A DNA stretch of 64,000 bases, taken from positions 46,081,785-46,145,784 of the forward strand of contig NC_087068.1 of NCBI RefSeq assembly GCF_963678635.1, written 5' to 3'. This DNA comes from Symsagittifera roscoffensis (taxonomy: Eukaryota > Xenacoelomorpha > Acoela > Convolutidae). The notes below the pieces were generated by a model. That model made no database searches, was not told the origin of the DNA, and was given only the letters and a program-made list of their open reading frames with translations. This document shows, in pieces, positions 44,240-56,175 of the stretch; positions within the stretch are counted from its first letter, which is position 1, and the number at the start of each line of letters is the position of its first letter. A program made the position numbers and the translations under genes.

Positions 44240-44815
44240 TATCCAAGTATTGTTGATATATTTGTAGCCATGAACAACAAAATTCGAGAACGTCTAAGTG
44301 CTCAAGCTTTTGAATATAACGGAATCTATGTTTCAGTAGATAAAATTACACAAAAGGTTGCTGGTCATTTATTTGAGAATCAATCAGTGTTTATAATTCA
44401 GAGTGCTGATTTGAGTCACATTTTTGGTTGTGATTTAGAACAAAACCAAACGGGAGTTAGAATGAAAGGAAAAGGTCCACATTATCCTCAGTATTCTTAC
44501 GACATTATAAGAATACATTCCCTAATGATATATAGTGATAATAAAGAATATAACATAGTATGTGAAACAAAAACTCCCTTATTGCGTTGTATTCGATTTA
44601 TCTCCAAAGTGAAGAGTGGAAAAATAGTTTCTTCAGGACAGTACATGAATTATCAATCCTTTACAAATTTATAGTTTAAAAAGCTGTTGAAAATTCTTTC
44701 CATAGTATCAAGATAGAACTAAGAGATAGTACAGGCGAAAAAAATCCTTTTGTGTCTGTAGGAATTACCCGAGTTGTTCTCTTGTTTCGCAAGATTTCGA
44801 ATAATCTTTTTTGAT
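44240..44815 (+). pseudogene. minor capsid protein fragment (duplicate)
   Basis: Lacks the N-terminal ~85 residues. It reads on from P2 in frame as YPSIVDIFVAMNNKIRERL to SFTNL, then a TAG at 44,672-44,674, and a one-base change downstream. Several replacements relative to the upstream copy (e.g. SADLSHIFGCDLEQNQ). Confidence 0.8.
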
Positions 44816-44831
44816 TTAAACTTCATAGGAA

Positions 44832-45341
44832 ATGGTTGCTCAAAACTCAGCAGATTTCCCTATTTTTTGAGGACAAGCAGGACAACGTGGAAGAGGTTTT
44901 GGAGCTCTTGCACAAACTCTTGGGAGAACTGCAATCCCCTTTATTAAAAAATATATAGTCCCAGCTGCGAAAAGAATCGGAGCAGATTTGTTTGAAAACG
45001 CTGCTTTAGAGATTGGGGAAATTGTTAGTGGACGGAAAAAACTCGAAGCATTTGCAAAAGATGTGGGAACAAAAACAGTTCGGAAACATCGGGACGTGGA
45101 AAGAAATCTGGGAGGTGGAAAAAAAAGTCATCTTACACACAAGAAGTACGTTACAACAATGAAAGCAATGCAGTTTAACGAAGATTTCCCAGCTCTTCCT
45201 ATGGAAGACTCTCAAAATCACTTTATTCTAGTTTTTGACTTGTTTTCACTACAGGATGCAGCTGAAAAGTTGCATTATCCAGAACATAGTGGAGAAAGCT
45301 TGAGATTAGACATGTTTTTCCAGTTCCCTTGGAGCAAGTAA
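44832..45341 (+). pseudogene. core-like protein and major capsid remnant (duplicate)
   Basis: Nearly identical to 40,437-41,024, with the same TGA after FPIF and the same internal capsid deletion. In addition the capsid ATG has become AAG (GGAAAAAAAAGTCATC), and a T lost near 45,325 truncates the frame at FFQFPWSK. Confidence 0.75.
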
Positions 45342-45448
45342 CGGAAGTGATAGTCTTGGGAGAAAGACTATCAATTGTTCAAATCGACAAATTCGGAACA
45401 GTTGCTATAAATGTTTAGTTTTTTTTGAGTTTTCGGGTTCCCTCAAAA

Positions 45449-45771
45449 ATGTTGTAACTTTTGTGGGACTTTTTCTTTGTTATTGTGTCTGTACTATCTA
45501 TTTTGATTTTCTTCAGACCTAAATCTCCAGACAAAGCAAATAATGAATGCTGTTTAAATGAAAACTCACGAAATTTCTTCAACCTAGAATGTAAACCAGT
45601 GTTCAATAACCTTTGTCCAGTTCACAAGTTTTGTGTATGGGGCTTTGTTGATTCAATACATAAATGCGCGTAAGTCAGTAACTCTAGGTTTTTTCACCCT
45701 AAATCACAATATCAAACTATCTATTTCTTTGTTTTAGATGCAAATCAGGTAACAATTGCAAAGATGGATAA
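45449..45771 (+). pseudogene. spliced Cys-rich membrane protein (duplicate)
   Basis: Same as 41,054-41,376, with the third-codon TAA and the intron (45,670-45,737) both conserved. Almost no other change. Confidence 0.6.
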
Positions 45772-46162
45772 TTTTTCACTTCTGCAAATTATTGAAAGAA
45801 TTCCTGAACTCAGGTTCAAGTACATGGGATCTTACCCCTCTGATAAAGAAACTCAACTAACAAGATACTCTTTTGCAATTGGTAACTCAGCTCCATGTAA
45901 TGATAGAGGGGAGCACTGAATTATGATAGCTCGATTGGAAAAAACTTACTACGTTGCTGATTCTTTGGGTAAAAAAACCACAGCTTATTCCTTTCTAACA
46001 AAAAAGTATCGGCGAATGGTTCCCAGAAAACTACAAAAAACTGGTAATTTGTGTGAATTTAACGCAATTTATTCAGCATTTCTTCTTTTTAAGTTCTACC
46101 AGACAAACTTGAATAATATTCATGATGTGCATTTTTTGAATTTTATAAGTAATTTTATGTAA
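45764..46162 (+). pseudogene. adenovirus-type protease (duplicate)
   Basis: Shares the TGA after GEH with the upstream copy. Unlike that copy it keeps an open C-terminus (NNIHDVHFLNFISNFM), so here the TGA is the only obvious lesion. The nucleophile region reads GNLCEFNAIYSAF, with Tyr to Asn after the Cys segment. Confidence 0.82.
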
Positions 46163-46728
46163 ACGGGTAGTTTTTTTTGTGTAGAATATTGTAGTAAATT
46201 TTCTATACGATGAAGTGATTTATATACTTTCTTTGTAATTAAATTTTTTTCTCAAAATTTTTTATTTCCAAATTTTAGTAGGTTTTGGCATAGATTCAGG
46301 TAGATAGAAAATAAGATTATCCAATAAAATAGATCGAATTACAGCAAATCTTATCGTGTTTTGAAGTTTTTTTTTGAAAAATTTTGTGACAAAAACTCTA
46401 AATTATTGCACAAAAACTCTTACCATTGACTTACCATGTACCAAAAAACTAAATACATAACCTTAATTCCACAACCAACACGTAATTAACTGGTAATCAT
46501 TACTAATTAGATAACGCGCGCCAAAGTGTTTCCGAAAAAAATAGACATTTCCACACGAAAACCAAAAAATTTTTGTTTTTCTTACCATTATCTTAGCATC
46601 ACACGAACCATGAAACCTTACCATCGGTATTCCCTAACTTAATACAATGTAAACTCTAAACCCTATCTTAATACATAGCTGGAAGGAAGACCGGATGCTC
46701 TATTCCCTATCTTAAAACATGGGGGTCT

Positions 46729-48688
46729 CCCACACAACAGGCCCCCCCCCCCCACTTAACCTCCAACATCTACTACTAAAGATAAACATGGAAGTGTCCA
46801 ACATTTTCATGCCGGTAGTCCAACCATTTTTTTGGGTTTTTTTTCATACACTCTCTGCTCTCTGTCTCTCTCTCTCATTAACAATTGAAGTCAGTGAGGT
46901 TAGTCAGGTTTTAAGAAAATTAACAGAGTGTGTTTCAATTCATTTTTCTGCTTTATACTACGTTTACATTCATGTTTTAAGTGTATAAACGACAATTTTG
47001 AACACGGCGATATTGAACATGATCCTTAACACTGCTCAGGAGATCATGATAAATTGATTGAGGCTAGTATTTTTGGATTTGTATAAAAAAATGGTTTTTC
47101 CAATTTATTTTTGGTTTACACAAAAACCCGATTTCTCAAAATTAACAATTTTTAAGTGTTTACTTTAAATGTGTTTGCTATAAATGCTTTTAATTTTCTG
47201 CATTTTTCTTTATTAGGATTCAGATAGCTAATGAAAAATTCATATATTTTACTTATACGAATTTGAAATGAGAATAAACACTTTACTTTAGAAATGACGG
47301 CAAAAAAAGAAAACTTTTTTTTTTGAAAATTTAAACATGTCTATTAGAACTGTGCTTAAGACTGTGTAAAACTTACTGGTTTGAATTTAATTAATTTTTG
47401 AGATTTTTGTTAATTTAACTGTTATTTTTCACAACTTAAAAAAGTTATGTGTTTCGTAAATTTGGTAAGAAACCACTTTTTTCACATGAAATTACCAAAC
47501 GGGAGGCGTTCAAGAGAAGCGTAGCTTACCTCAATGCCGACTCAGCTATCACCCCTTGACCCGAATGGCCATGTCTCAATTTTTCAATCGATTAGATGAT
47601 GAACGTTTCACTGAACACTGCATTATAATAAAAAAAAGTTTGAGGTTGATTTCTTTTGCATATAATCAAAAGGCGATCTATGTTTTACCATGCATCTGCA
47701 ACTATAAAGACATCCAATTTAAACTTTTCTTTCACTGATCTTTTTCTTTTTCTATCTCAAACTCAACTAAATCAAATAGTTAGAGTCAAGGTTTTCGGAA
47801 CATTTCTATCTCGTATTTCTAGTTTTTTATACCTATTTAGGTAGGCCAAAATCATGAAAATTGCATAAAAATTATGGGAAAAACACAAAAAAAACTGCTT
47901 CAAAAAAAAAAAAAAACTAAAGCTCAATTTGAATCATTTTAAGCTTTACGCTTTGTAATTTATTTCTGAATTGTTATTTAGATCTCTAAACCAGTCCCCT
48001 AGACTTGCAACCCTCGAAAAATTTTGTCGTTAACCCTTAATCGTAACAATAAAAAATTAAATCTATAAATAAATCAGTTTTTCAACGTACAAAAACGCTT
48101 GCACTTGCACAAGTTGATGAGACCCTTAGAGCTTAAAATTTTGAAAAATACTGTCAAAATTTGTGCTAACCACTGTTGCTGGAAATAAAAGTAATTTTAT
48201 CAAGCTCACGGCGAAATGTAGCCCTAGTTAATGGCTTCTACTTGTTTTTATTTGTAACATTTCTGGTTTTTACTCCTAGTCCTTTCTCTTCTTTGGTTTT
48301 TCGCAAAAAGTTAACAGAATTCATCTTCTAACTCCTCCTCAAACTGTTTGCGATGAACTCCTCCTCAAACTGTTTGCCATCAAACTGTTTGTCGGAAGCC
48401 CGAGAGCACGTTGAGCTGGCTCATGATAATCAATTATCACACAATGGTTCTCACTGCGGAAAGCTGCCTACAACATCTGGTCAGGAAGCAGGGATTGCCT
48501 TGAGGGGATGGGTTTGAGACGAACTCTTGCGCTGCGCCAATATAATCGCATTCACAGGGAAAATGCGCCAATACAAACCCAAAAATGGTGGAAAAAAGTG
48601 GATTTGCTTCAACTCATGATGCAAACCAAAGAAAAAGACGCTCCATAATGGACAGGGTCAAAGAGGGCCCAAATAAAGTGCATTTTCA
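46729..48688 (+). repeat. P2 left arm, copy C, fused to P1 cassette
   Basis: Same content and the same P2/P1 breakpoint as copy B, with the junction at 48,689. Within it, the stretch coding MTPKYHF is deleted (CATGATAATCAATTATCACA). Confidence 0.85.
47565..47738 (+). CDS. short ORF conserved among P2 left arms (b)
   Basis: Counterpart of the ORF at 43,141, open throughout, with a few replacements (KKSLRLISFAYNQKAIYVLP). Same caution applies. Confidence 0.22.
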   Translation: MAMSQFFNRLDDERFTEHCIIIKKSLRLISFAYNQKAIYVLPCICNYKDIQFKLFFH

Positions 48689-49663
48689 GTATCCAAGTAT
48701 TGTTGATATTTTTGTAGCCATGAACAACAAAATTGTTAGTGGACGTAATAAACTCGAAGCATTTGCAAAAGATGTGGGAACAAAAACAGTTCGGAAACAT
48801 TTGGGACGTGGAAAAATGTCATCTTACACACAAGAAGTATTCCCCAGTACTTCTCTGGATGAAAGCAGTATTGAGTTTGAATTTGAAACGGATCGTAATC
48901 TCTACTCGGATATGCGTGATACCCATATTAGCTTAAAGCTTCAACTATTCAACGGAAGATTGATTGATGCTTTCAAGAAAGAAAAAGCAGAACATAAAGC
49001 AAAATCGGAGGAAGATTCAGATGAGGAACCACAAACTTACCTAACTTATGTAAACAATCTACTACATTCTCTATTCTCCAACTGTGAAGTTTATTTTAAC
49101 TGTACAATGGTTTACTATGCCAATGGTTTATATCCTCATTAGGCAGAAATATCGAACGAACTCAACTCGTCAGCAGTGAGTAACAAAGGAATACTTGCTT
49201 GTCATGGATACAGTTTTGAAGAATATCCTGATGCGTTTGATATGCAACCATTCACTGATAGAGCAAATTCCTTGGGGACAGCGATAAATTTTTCACTCTA
49301 TCGGAGGCTCGCCATTGATTTGATTACTTGCGAAAAATTGTTGCTACCAAATACCAAAGTTCGAACTCTTACCATTGACTTACCATGTACCAAAAAACTA
49401 AATACATAACCCTAATTCCACAACCAACACGTAATTAACCAGTAATCATTACTAATTAGATAACGCGCACTAAAATTTTTCCGAAAAAAATAGACATTTC
49501 CACACGAAAACCAAAAAACTTTCGTTTTTCTTACCATTATCTTACCATCACACAAACCATGAAACCTTACCATCGGTATTCCCTAACTTAATACATTGTA
49601 AACTCTAAACCCTATCTTAATACTTAGCTGGAAGACCGGATGCTCTATTCCCTATCTTAAAAC
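48689..49663 (+). repeat. third, differently deleted P1 cassette
   Basis: After the shared P2/P1 junction, only 14-15 codons of minor capsid remain (to AMNNKI). It then jumps to the core-like protein (VSGRNKLEAFAKDVGTKTV), runs through the N-terminal part of the major capsid gene, and jumps at ~49,362 into the P1 terminal repeat. The terminal repeat's outer end is trimmed at ACATGG, where P2 resumes. Confidence 0.85.
48816..49364 (+). pseudogene. P1 major capsid protein, N-terminal part
   Basis: ATG 48,816 begins MSSYTQEVFPSTSLDESSIE. 108 codons are open to a TAG at 49,140, then the same frame continues (AEISNELNSSAVSNKGILAC, YSFEEYPDAFDMQPFTDRAN, CEKLLLPNTKV) to the deletion joint. ~180 residues of the first jelly roll survive. 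This region is exactly what is missing from the two copies upstream. The ATG is fused in frame to the preceding core-like remnant. Confidence 0.82.
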
Positions 49664-51230
49664 ATGGAAGTGTCCAACATTTTCATGCCGGTAGTCCAAC
49701 CATTTTTTGGGCTTTTTTCAAACACTCTCTGCTCTCTCTATCTCTCTCATTAACAATTGAACTCAGTGAGGTTAGTCAGGCTTTAAGAAAAATAACAGAG
49801 TGTGTTTCAATTCATTTTTCTGCTTTATACTACGTTTACATACATGTTTTAAGTGTATAAGTGACAATTTTGAACATGGCTATATTGAACATGATCCTTA
49901 ACCCTGCTCAGGAGATCATGGTAAATTGATTGAGGCTAGTATTATTGGATTTGTGTAAAAAATTGAATTTTCCCAATTTCTTTTTGATTTACACAAAAAC
50001 CCGACTTTCTCAAAATTAACAATTTTTAAGTGTTTACTTTCATCAAACGGGCTATAAAAATTTTAATTTTCTGCATTTATCTTTATTAAGCATCAGATAG
50101 CTAATGAAAAATTCCTATAACATACTTATACGAATTTGAAATGAGAATAAACACTTTACGTTAGAAATGACGGCAAGAAACGTAAATTATTTTTTTTTGA
50201 AAATTTGAACATGTCCATTAGAACTGTGCTTAAGATTGTGTAAAACTTACTGGTTTCAATTTAATTGATTTTTGAGAATTTTTTGTTAATTTAATTGTTG
50301 TTTTTCACAACTTAAAAAAGTGATGTTTTTCGAAAATTTGGTAAGGAACCACTTTTTTCATATGAAATTACCAAACGGGAGGCGTTCAAGAGAAGCTTAG
50401 CTTGCCGCAATGCCGAGTCAGCTATCACCCCTTGACCCGAATGGCCATGTCTCAATTTTTCAATCGATTAGATGATGAATGTTTCACTGAACACTGCATC
50501 ATAACAAAAAAGTTTGAGTTTGATTTCTTTCGCATATATTCAAAGGCGATCTATGTTTTACCATGCATCTGCAACTATAAAGACATCCAATTTAAATTTT
50601 TCTTTCACTGATCTTTTTCTATTTCTATTTCAAAAATCAACGAAATCAAATAGTTGAAGTCAAGGTTTTCTGAACATTTTTATCCCGTATTTCTAATTTT
50701 TTATACCTTTTTAAGTAGGCCAAAATCATGAAAATTGCATAAAAATTGCGGAAAAAATACAAAAAAAAAGTGTTTCAAAAAATCAAAAAAAAACTAAATC
50801 TCAATTTGAATCATTCTAAGCTTTAAGCTTTGTAATTTATTTCTGAATTTTTATTTAGAACTCTAAACTAGTGCCCTAAACTTCCAACCCTCAAGAAAAT
50901 TTGTCGTTAACCCTTAAAAGTAACAAAAAAAATTAAATCTATAAATGAATCAGTTTTTCAACGTATAAAAACGCTTGCACTTGCACAAGTTGATGAGAGA
51001 TTTAGAGCTTAAAATTTTGAAAAAAACTGTTAAAATCTGTGATAACCACTGTTGCTGGAAATAATTCCACGGCGAGTTCACGGAGAGTTCACGGCGAAAT
51101 GTAGCCCTCGTTAATGGCTTCTACTTGTTTTTATTTGTAACATTTCTGGTTTTTACTCCTAGTCATTTCTCGTCTTTGCTTTTTCGCAAAAAGATAACAG
51201 AATCCGTCCTCTAACTCCTCCTCAAACTGT
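49664..51230 (+). repeat. P2 left arm, copy D
   Basis: Fourth P2 left arm, joined to the P1 terminal repeat inside a shared AAACATGG. This removed about 70-90 bp of both ends compared with the first joint. Otherwise collinear with copies B and C. Confidence 0.85.
50441..50611 (+). CDS. short ORF conserved among P2 left arms (c)
   Basis: Counterpart of 43,141-43,314; open, one codon shorter, with a frame excursion in the middle (KKFEFDFFRIYSK). Confidence 0.22.
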   Translation: MAMSQFFNRLDDECFTEHCIITKKFEFDFFRIYSKAIYVLPCICNYKDIQFKFFFH

Positions 51231-51920
51231 TTGCCATCAAACTGTTTGTCGGAAGCCCGAGAGCACGTTGAGCTGGCTCATGATATAACTCCCAAATATC
51301 ATTTTATCAATGGTCACACAAAAGTTCTCACTGCAGAAAGCTACCTAAAACATCTGGTCAGGAAGCAGGGATTGCCATGAGGGGATGGTTTCGAGACGAA
51401 CTCTTGCGCTGCGCCAACTATAAGTGCGTTCATAGGGAAAATGCGCCAATACAATCCATACTCGCTCTCATACTGGACAGGGTCAAAGAGGGCCCAAACA
51501 AAGTGCATTTTCAGTTGGACGCTTGGAGGATCAAAATTTCCACTGTGCAAATTGTGGACAATGCAAACTACGAAAGGATCATGCTGTTACTAAATACTAA
51601 GACATTGACAATGTATTTCGCAGAAATAGCTGTGATCACAACGTGGAACTGATCGATCATATGCTCAACCAAGTCGAAATTCATTCTGCGCTCATGGCAG
51701 CGGATGAAGAATTGATCGAAGAAAAAACCTGCAAATCAGTTTTGTGGCCTTCTCAAAAATAATAGCAGGAACCTAACTCAAGCTACCTGATGCACTCGAC
51801 GCTGCTTCTGCTCTGCTCACAAAAAGCAACAATAAAGATAATGACCAGTTCTTTCTATACTGCGTTTTTGCAGCAAATCACAACGTGAATGAGCCGGCCC
51901 TTTACCGCAAAACTAGATTG
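51231..51920 (+). pseudogene. P2 upstream ORF / polB N-terminal region, copy D
   Basis: Continues past the point where the other units switch to P1: RVKEGPNKVHFQLDAWRIKI, NANYERIMLLLNTKTLTMYF, then broken frames with IDHMLNQVE, MAADEELIEE and NHNVNEPALY-type strings. It identifies the native P2 context of the chimeric junctions. Confidence 0.6.
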
Positions 51921-52139
51921 TGGCTAAAAAAAACTAATTTTAATCTTACTATCTCGACAAATAAAAAACCGTGAAAAATAATGGGGAACACGAAATACCA
52001 AAAAGTTGGATGGATTTGGTTAGATTTGAAAAACTGAACAATTGACAAATCAATGACTTTCAGTAGGCAAATTCTACTAGACTTTTGAAAATCTTAACAA
52101 CTCCTGATTAATATTCTCCACCTAATCACGCCACGTTTA

Positions 52140-53575
52140 TATTCCAACCAAATAAAAAACAAATTCCATTTTATGCTCAGGTTGAACGATGGCAAAGTGA
52201 TTCACTTATACTCTGACTGCGAGTTGGTTACTGCTGACCGATGGGTCAAAGTATCCTTATGTAAGCATAAGTGATCTCCAGAAACTGGTGAGGTACGTGC
52301 GGCACAAAGTGCACCGACTCCAATTTGAGATTTGCCACAAATGTTTCCACACAGGCTCTGAGAAGACATCAAGAACTGTGCTACCAAAACGAAGATGTCG
52401 TCATAACAATTCCCCAGGTGAGAAAAAACTACCACAAGTTCAAAAGCTTAACAGCTTGTTGGTTTTTACCCACGGTAATCTAATTTGGTTTGGAGTCACT
52501 GCTCTTCCAAGTATAGAGACCGCAACGTGATCCGCAAACATCTATAAAAATTACAGCATTTCTGAAACAATCGAAATCCATCAATCGAGCGTGTACGCTT
52601 TAGCAGTAATCGTGATGAAAAAAATAATCTCCCTTGAGTCGTTAGCGAGACAAATTTACCTGGAACAAAGAAGTACCATCATTTCACCGGTATCAGAGGC
52701 CAGGAACGGTAGGTTGCTACGGTTTGTTGGATATACGAGAATTCTGACATCGATCAAGTGGTACTTGATCATTGCCAATACACAAAAAAGTTTCTGGGTT
52801 GAGCGCATAATGTGTGTGACCTTGAATGAAACACATCAAATTAGATTCCATTGGTAGCTCATAATTTGTCAAACTATGCCTTACTCATTATAAGCAAAGC
52901 ACTGGCAGCAAAAAGCAATTCGGAAAACACCTTTTTTGTAAAGCCCGCATCTGAAAATAATCGCAATCTTGACAATCTCACTATATTTAGTACGTAATTG
53001 GACAGAAACGGAAAAGTCAAATAAAATCTGAATTTTATCGATTTGTATAGGTTCATGCTACCGCCGCTGGCAAAACTTGTCAATAGTTTGCCCGAAAAAA
53101 AAATTTCTTTTCTACTGGAAAACTAATTGAAAAACTCGGTCACTCCCCCGAAAACGTCAGTACGTTGAAACAAAAAAGGCCTCATACCTACTCATAATTC
53201 AACTCTTTTAAAAATTCCGAGAAACTCGACTTTCCCGCGAGCAATGGGAAAAAATAGTCTAACAGGAGGGGATGTGAGTGTTACTAAAAACAAGTACAGC
53301 CATACCCTAAAAATTTTCACCGAACGGAATTGTGGTAAGTTCATGGCTACCACGACTTGTACTTGAATACAGATGTGATATTACTTGTGTCCCCGTTTTT
53401 GAAGCTTTTCCTGAAGTTTGCCATTAAAAATGCAGGGTGGATTGCGCCTGTTAGTATTAATTCTAGCTTAAAAGTTTTTTTAATTTCCACAACTTTCTTT
53501 CACAAAATTAACTTGAGCGAAGAAATTTCAGTTTGGAATCTCGGTTTTATCGGGCATAGTTGATTACGTACGACC
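52140..53575 (+). pseudogene. P2 DNA polymerase B fragment, copy D
   Basis: Frames in order: SDCELVTADRWVKVSLC, EDIKNCATKTKM-like, VVLDHCQYTKKFLG (endonuclease-VII-like insert, ~52,755), VAHNLSNY and LIISKALA, LNFIDLYRFMLPPLAKLVNS (exonuclease-region motif of this polB family, ~53,030-53,085), YLNTDVILL (~53,360). The polymerase is truncated soon after; the palm motifs are missing. Heavily mutated. Confidence 0.75.
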
Positions 53576-53587
53576 AAACCCGAGGAA

Positions 53588-54262
53588 ATGAATGAAATTT
53601 TCATGGCGATAGTGGGACCCTCAGGATCCCGGAAAAACAGAGTTATTTTTCAAAGTTTGATGGTAAATACTTTTTACTCCAATTTCAGAGCCGTTCCATA
53701 TCTTTACAAAGAGATGCGACCACCTGCATTCTCAGAAAAATTGTCTTCTCGCTAAGTTAATGTGAAGTTCATGAAATTTGACGGATTCGAAACTGTAAGA
53801 AGTTTAGAAAATTTTCTTCTATTTTTTGATGATTCAGGTTGAGACATGTATAATAACAAGTAATTCGTTAAAATAGCGATCGCAGGTGGACATAGAGGGA
53901 TATTTGTGATGAATAAAAAGAATAACTTGTTTCAACAAAGTCGATCGTCGCGTACGATTGATTAGAACACTCCACACGACAGTTCATTCCAATCGCATCG
54001 TGACGGACGTTCAGCGAAAAAATCTTTTAGGAAGACAAAAAAAAACGAATCAAAATTTTCGAGAAGTTGTTACGAATTAGTTACCAGAGACCCTCCTGGA
54101 CAACTTCTAATTGACTTGGAAGCCGTACATCAGGTTGTGTGAGATATTGTTCAAATAAAACAGAGCCTCGAACAACAATTTTATTTTCACCCTTAGCTAA
54201 AGCAGAAACTACTCCAATCACAAATGAAAACGAAAATCTTATCCATATTGCAACATTTGATA
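53588..54262 (+). pseudogene. P2 packaging ATPase
   Basis: ATG 53,588; MNEIFMAIVGPSGSRKNRVI carries a Walker A whose GK is RK, then Walker B ENFLLFFDDSG (~53,805), FVKIAIAGGHRGIFVMN and a C-terminal GQLLIDLEAVHQVV. This is the same family as 37,397-38,100, only distantly similar, with at least six in-frame stops. It stands directly after the truncated polymerase. Confidence 0.8.
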
Positions 54263-54800
54263 TAATATAAACCTGACCAGCTAAGATGACTAATTAGAAA
54301 AACTTCAAAACGCGAGATCTTAAAATGTATATGTGAATGTTTGCTCAAGGTAGTCAAGGTATCGTACCTGTTAGAACTGCGAATATACAACGATTCGAGA
54401 CTAAAGACAGTACAATTAATTAATCATTCCAAAAACCAGTGTTGTCAAAAAGCATGCAATTTTTTTGAGAAAATAACAATTCTAGTGCGACAAATAACTT
54501 AATTGTGCTAGGAAAACCTCACAATTTGTTTTTGACTGCTAAAGAATTTTTTATGATTTTGATATACTAATATGTTAAAGACCAAGCAGAAGCAGTGTTT
54601 CTTCATGATAAAAGCATTAAGCAAAGAAAGCGCAACTATCCTATTTTAACAGGCTTAGATCCCTATCACCTCCTCAATTGCAACGAGGAAAACATTTGCT
54701 GAGCACCAACCAGAACAGCTTAAAATCTAAGCGGACGACGAAGAAGTACCGGTCGAATACGATTAGGATAAAATATTAGAAGAGAAAAACTATAGAGACA
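54263..54800 (+). other. P2 spacer with possible small-ORF remnant
   Basis: A frame with KTSKREILKCICECLLKVVK near 54,296-54,355 occupies the place of the small coiled-coil ORF of P1. The rest is AT-rich with no recognised gene. Confidence 0.3.
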
Positions 54801-54810
54801 CCGAAAGAAT

Positions 54811-55173
54811 TTGAAGACAATTGCAGGTCTTCAAATAGAAAAACTTGTTAGAGCAAAATCTATACTTGAAAAAAAAAATTCAGCAAGAGTAACCATAATT
54901 CAAGAAAATGTGGTGATATACGAAGACAAATTACCACGAGGTCTTACGGCTGCATTATTTTTATTTGACATACAAAAAACAGCGGAAAATCTACAAAAGT
55001 TTTTAACTGATCTAAACTTGAACGAAAATCTATTAAAAAATCAAAATGCCAAACACGGGGTTAAGTCAGCGTCTTTTAACGCGCATGAAAAACGAGAAGT
55101 CGGAATATCAAGAACCCTCTCCCCCCAATTTCCCCCGTTTGGCAGGAAAGAAAAAGTGCAAACGTTAGGATAA
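54811..55173 (+). CDS. P2 small ORF preceding integrase
   Basis: An open frame of ~120 codons reading KTIAGLQIEKLVRAKSILEK, ARVTIIQENVVIYEDKLPRG, LTAALFLFDIQKTAENLQKF and LTDLNLNENLL, then a less conserved tail. Its beta-beta-helix look and position before integrase parallel the P1 ORF at 38,362. It has no recognised domain. It is the only P2 gene still largely open; the first ATG of the frame is not certain because the track begins at a TTG. Confidence 0.45.
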   Translation: MKTIAGLQIEKLVRAKSILEKKNSARVTIIQENVVIYEDKLPRGLTAALFLFDIQKTAENLQKFLTDLNLNENLLKNQNAKHGVKSASFNAHEKREVGISRTLSPQFPPFGRKEKVQTLG

Positions 55174-56051
55174 TTGAAAAAAAAGAACTCCACGACCTAA
55201 AAAAAAACGAAACACAAAACTTTAAAAAGAGTCAGTAGAAGGCGTCCATTTGTAGGGAACGCCCAATAACGATCAGATTCTGCAACGCCAGAAAAAATTG
55301 AGGCAAAAACCAAAAATGGGAAAGTAACCATGGTTGAGGAAATACAGTGATAAAGGTGTCGCGTTGTTTGGTAGTGTGCAAAACTTGAAAAAAGCGACCA
55401 AATTGTCGCGACAAAAAGCTTAACCAGTTCCTTCATACGGAACCAGCATGCACAAAACATTGATTGTCATCCAAGATTATAGGTTATGGTATTGACCAAA
55501 TCTGGTCATTAGATCTGGCCTATGCAGATAAACTTGCCAAGTACAACCATGATGTTAAGTATGTGCTTGTTGCAGTTGACTGAACTTCCCGCTATCTCAG
55601 CGTGCAGCCACTAAAATCAAAGCATGCTACTACAACTGCAGAAGCGTTTAAATCAGTAATAACGACATTAAAACCAAAAAAGTGTGGGTGTGCAAGGGTA
55701 CAGTGTTCAAATGATCTTTCGAAAAATTCTGAAAACTTAAAGGCATAAGAATATATAACGCAGAGAGCGAGAAAAAATCCTCTTCCACTGAGTGAAAGTA
55801 TTGGTCTATAAAGACTGAGAGAACAGATTGGTATACTCCTACATTGAAATTTGTAAGACTTTGTCAGTGCAATTAATACGAGAAAAAACCATGTAACAGA
55901 ACTTGCTCCAGAAAAAAAACTACAAAAGATGTTTTCAACTGATTTCATTAGAGTAAAACAGTCATTGAAATTAATAAGACGTCCAAAACTTCAAGTTAGT
56001 GATTATGTTGGACTCGCCAAATTAGACATGCTGGAACCAGTTCTAAACTAG
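55174..56051 (+). pseudogene. P2 retroviral-type integrase
   Basis: Broken frames show an N-terminal FGSVQNLKKATKLSRQK (compare GYGSVRNLSKASGLSKRK in P1), then DQIWSLDLAYADKLAKYNHD with the first Asp (~55,510), YVLVAVD, a region around 55,600-55,720, and the C-terminal KVSDYVGLAKLDMLEPVLN with stop TAG at 56,049-56,051. The order ATPase, small ORF, integrase is that of Polintons. Confidence 0.75.
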
Positions 56052-56147
56052 AAATTATAATTAGTTATAAAAATAATTCTTTAATTCTATAAATTATTCC
56101 TAACTAACCAATCACGTTCCATATCTAACATTTACACTTATTTGAAA

Positions 56148-56175
56148 GTGCTGAAACTACTTGTAGTTTCAGCAC
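56148..56175. repeat. hairpin with 13-bp perfect stem
   Basis: GTGCTGAAACTAC and its complement separated by TT, about 100 bp after the P2 integrase stop. It could be a 3'-end or termination signal, or an edge of the next repeat. Confidence 0.8.

Larger units (their letters stand above)
44239..46728 (+). repeat. second copy of the P1 capsid-protease-TIR cassette
   Basis: Duplicate of 39,844-42,323 (offset 4,395 bp over most of its length), fused downstream of P2. It carries the same lesions plus extra ones, and ends with a full P1 right terminal repeat (46,213-46,728). Confidence 0.92.
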
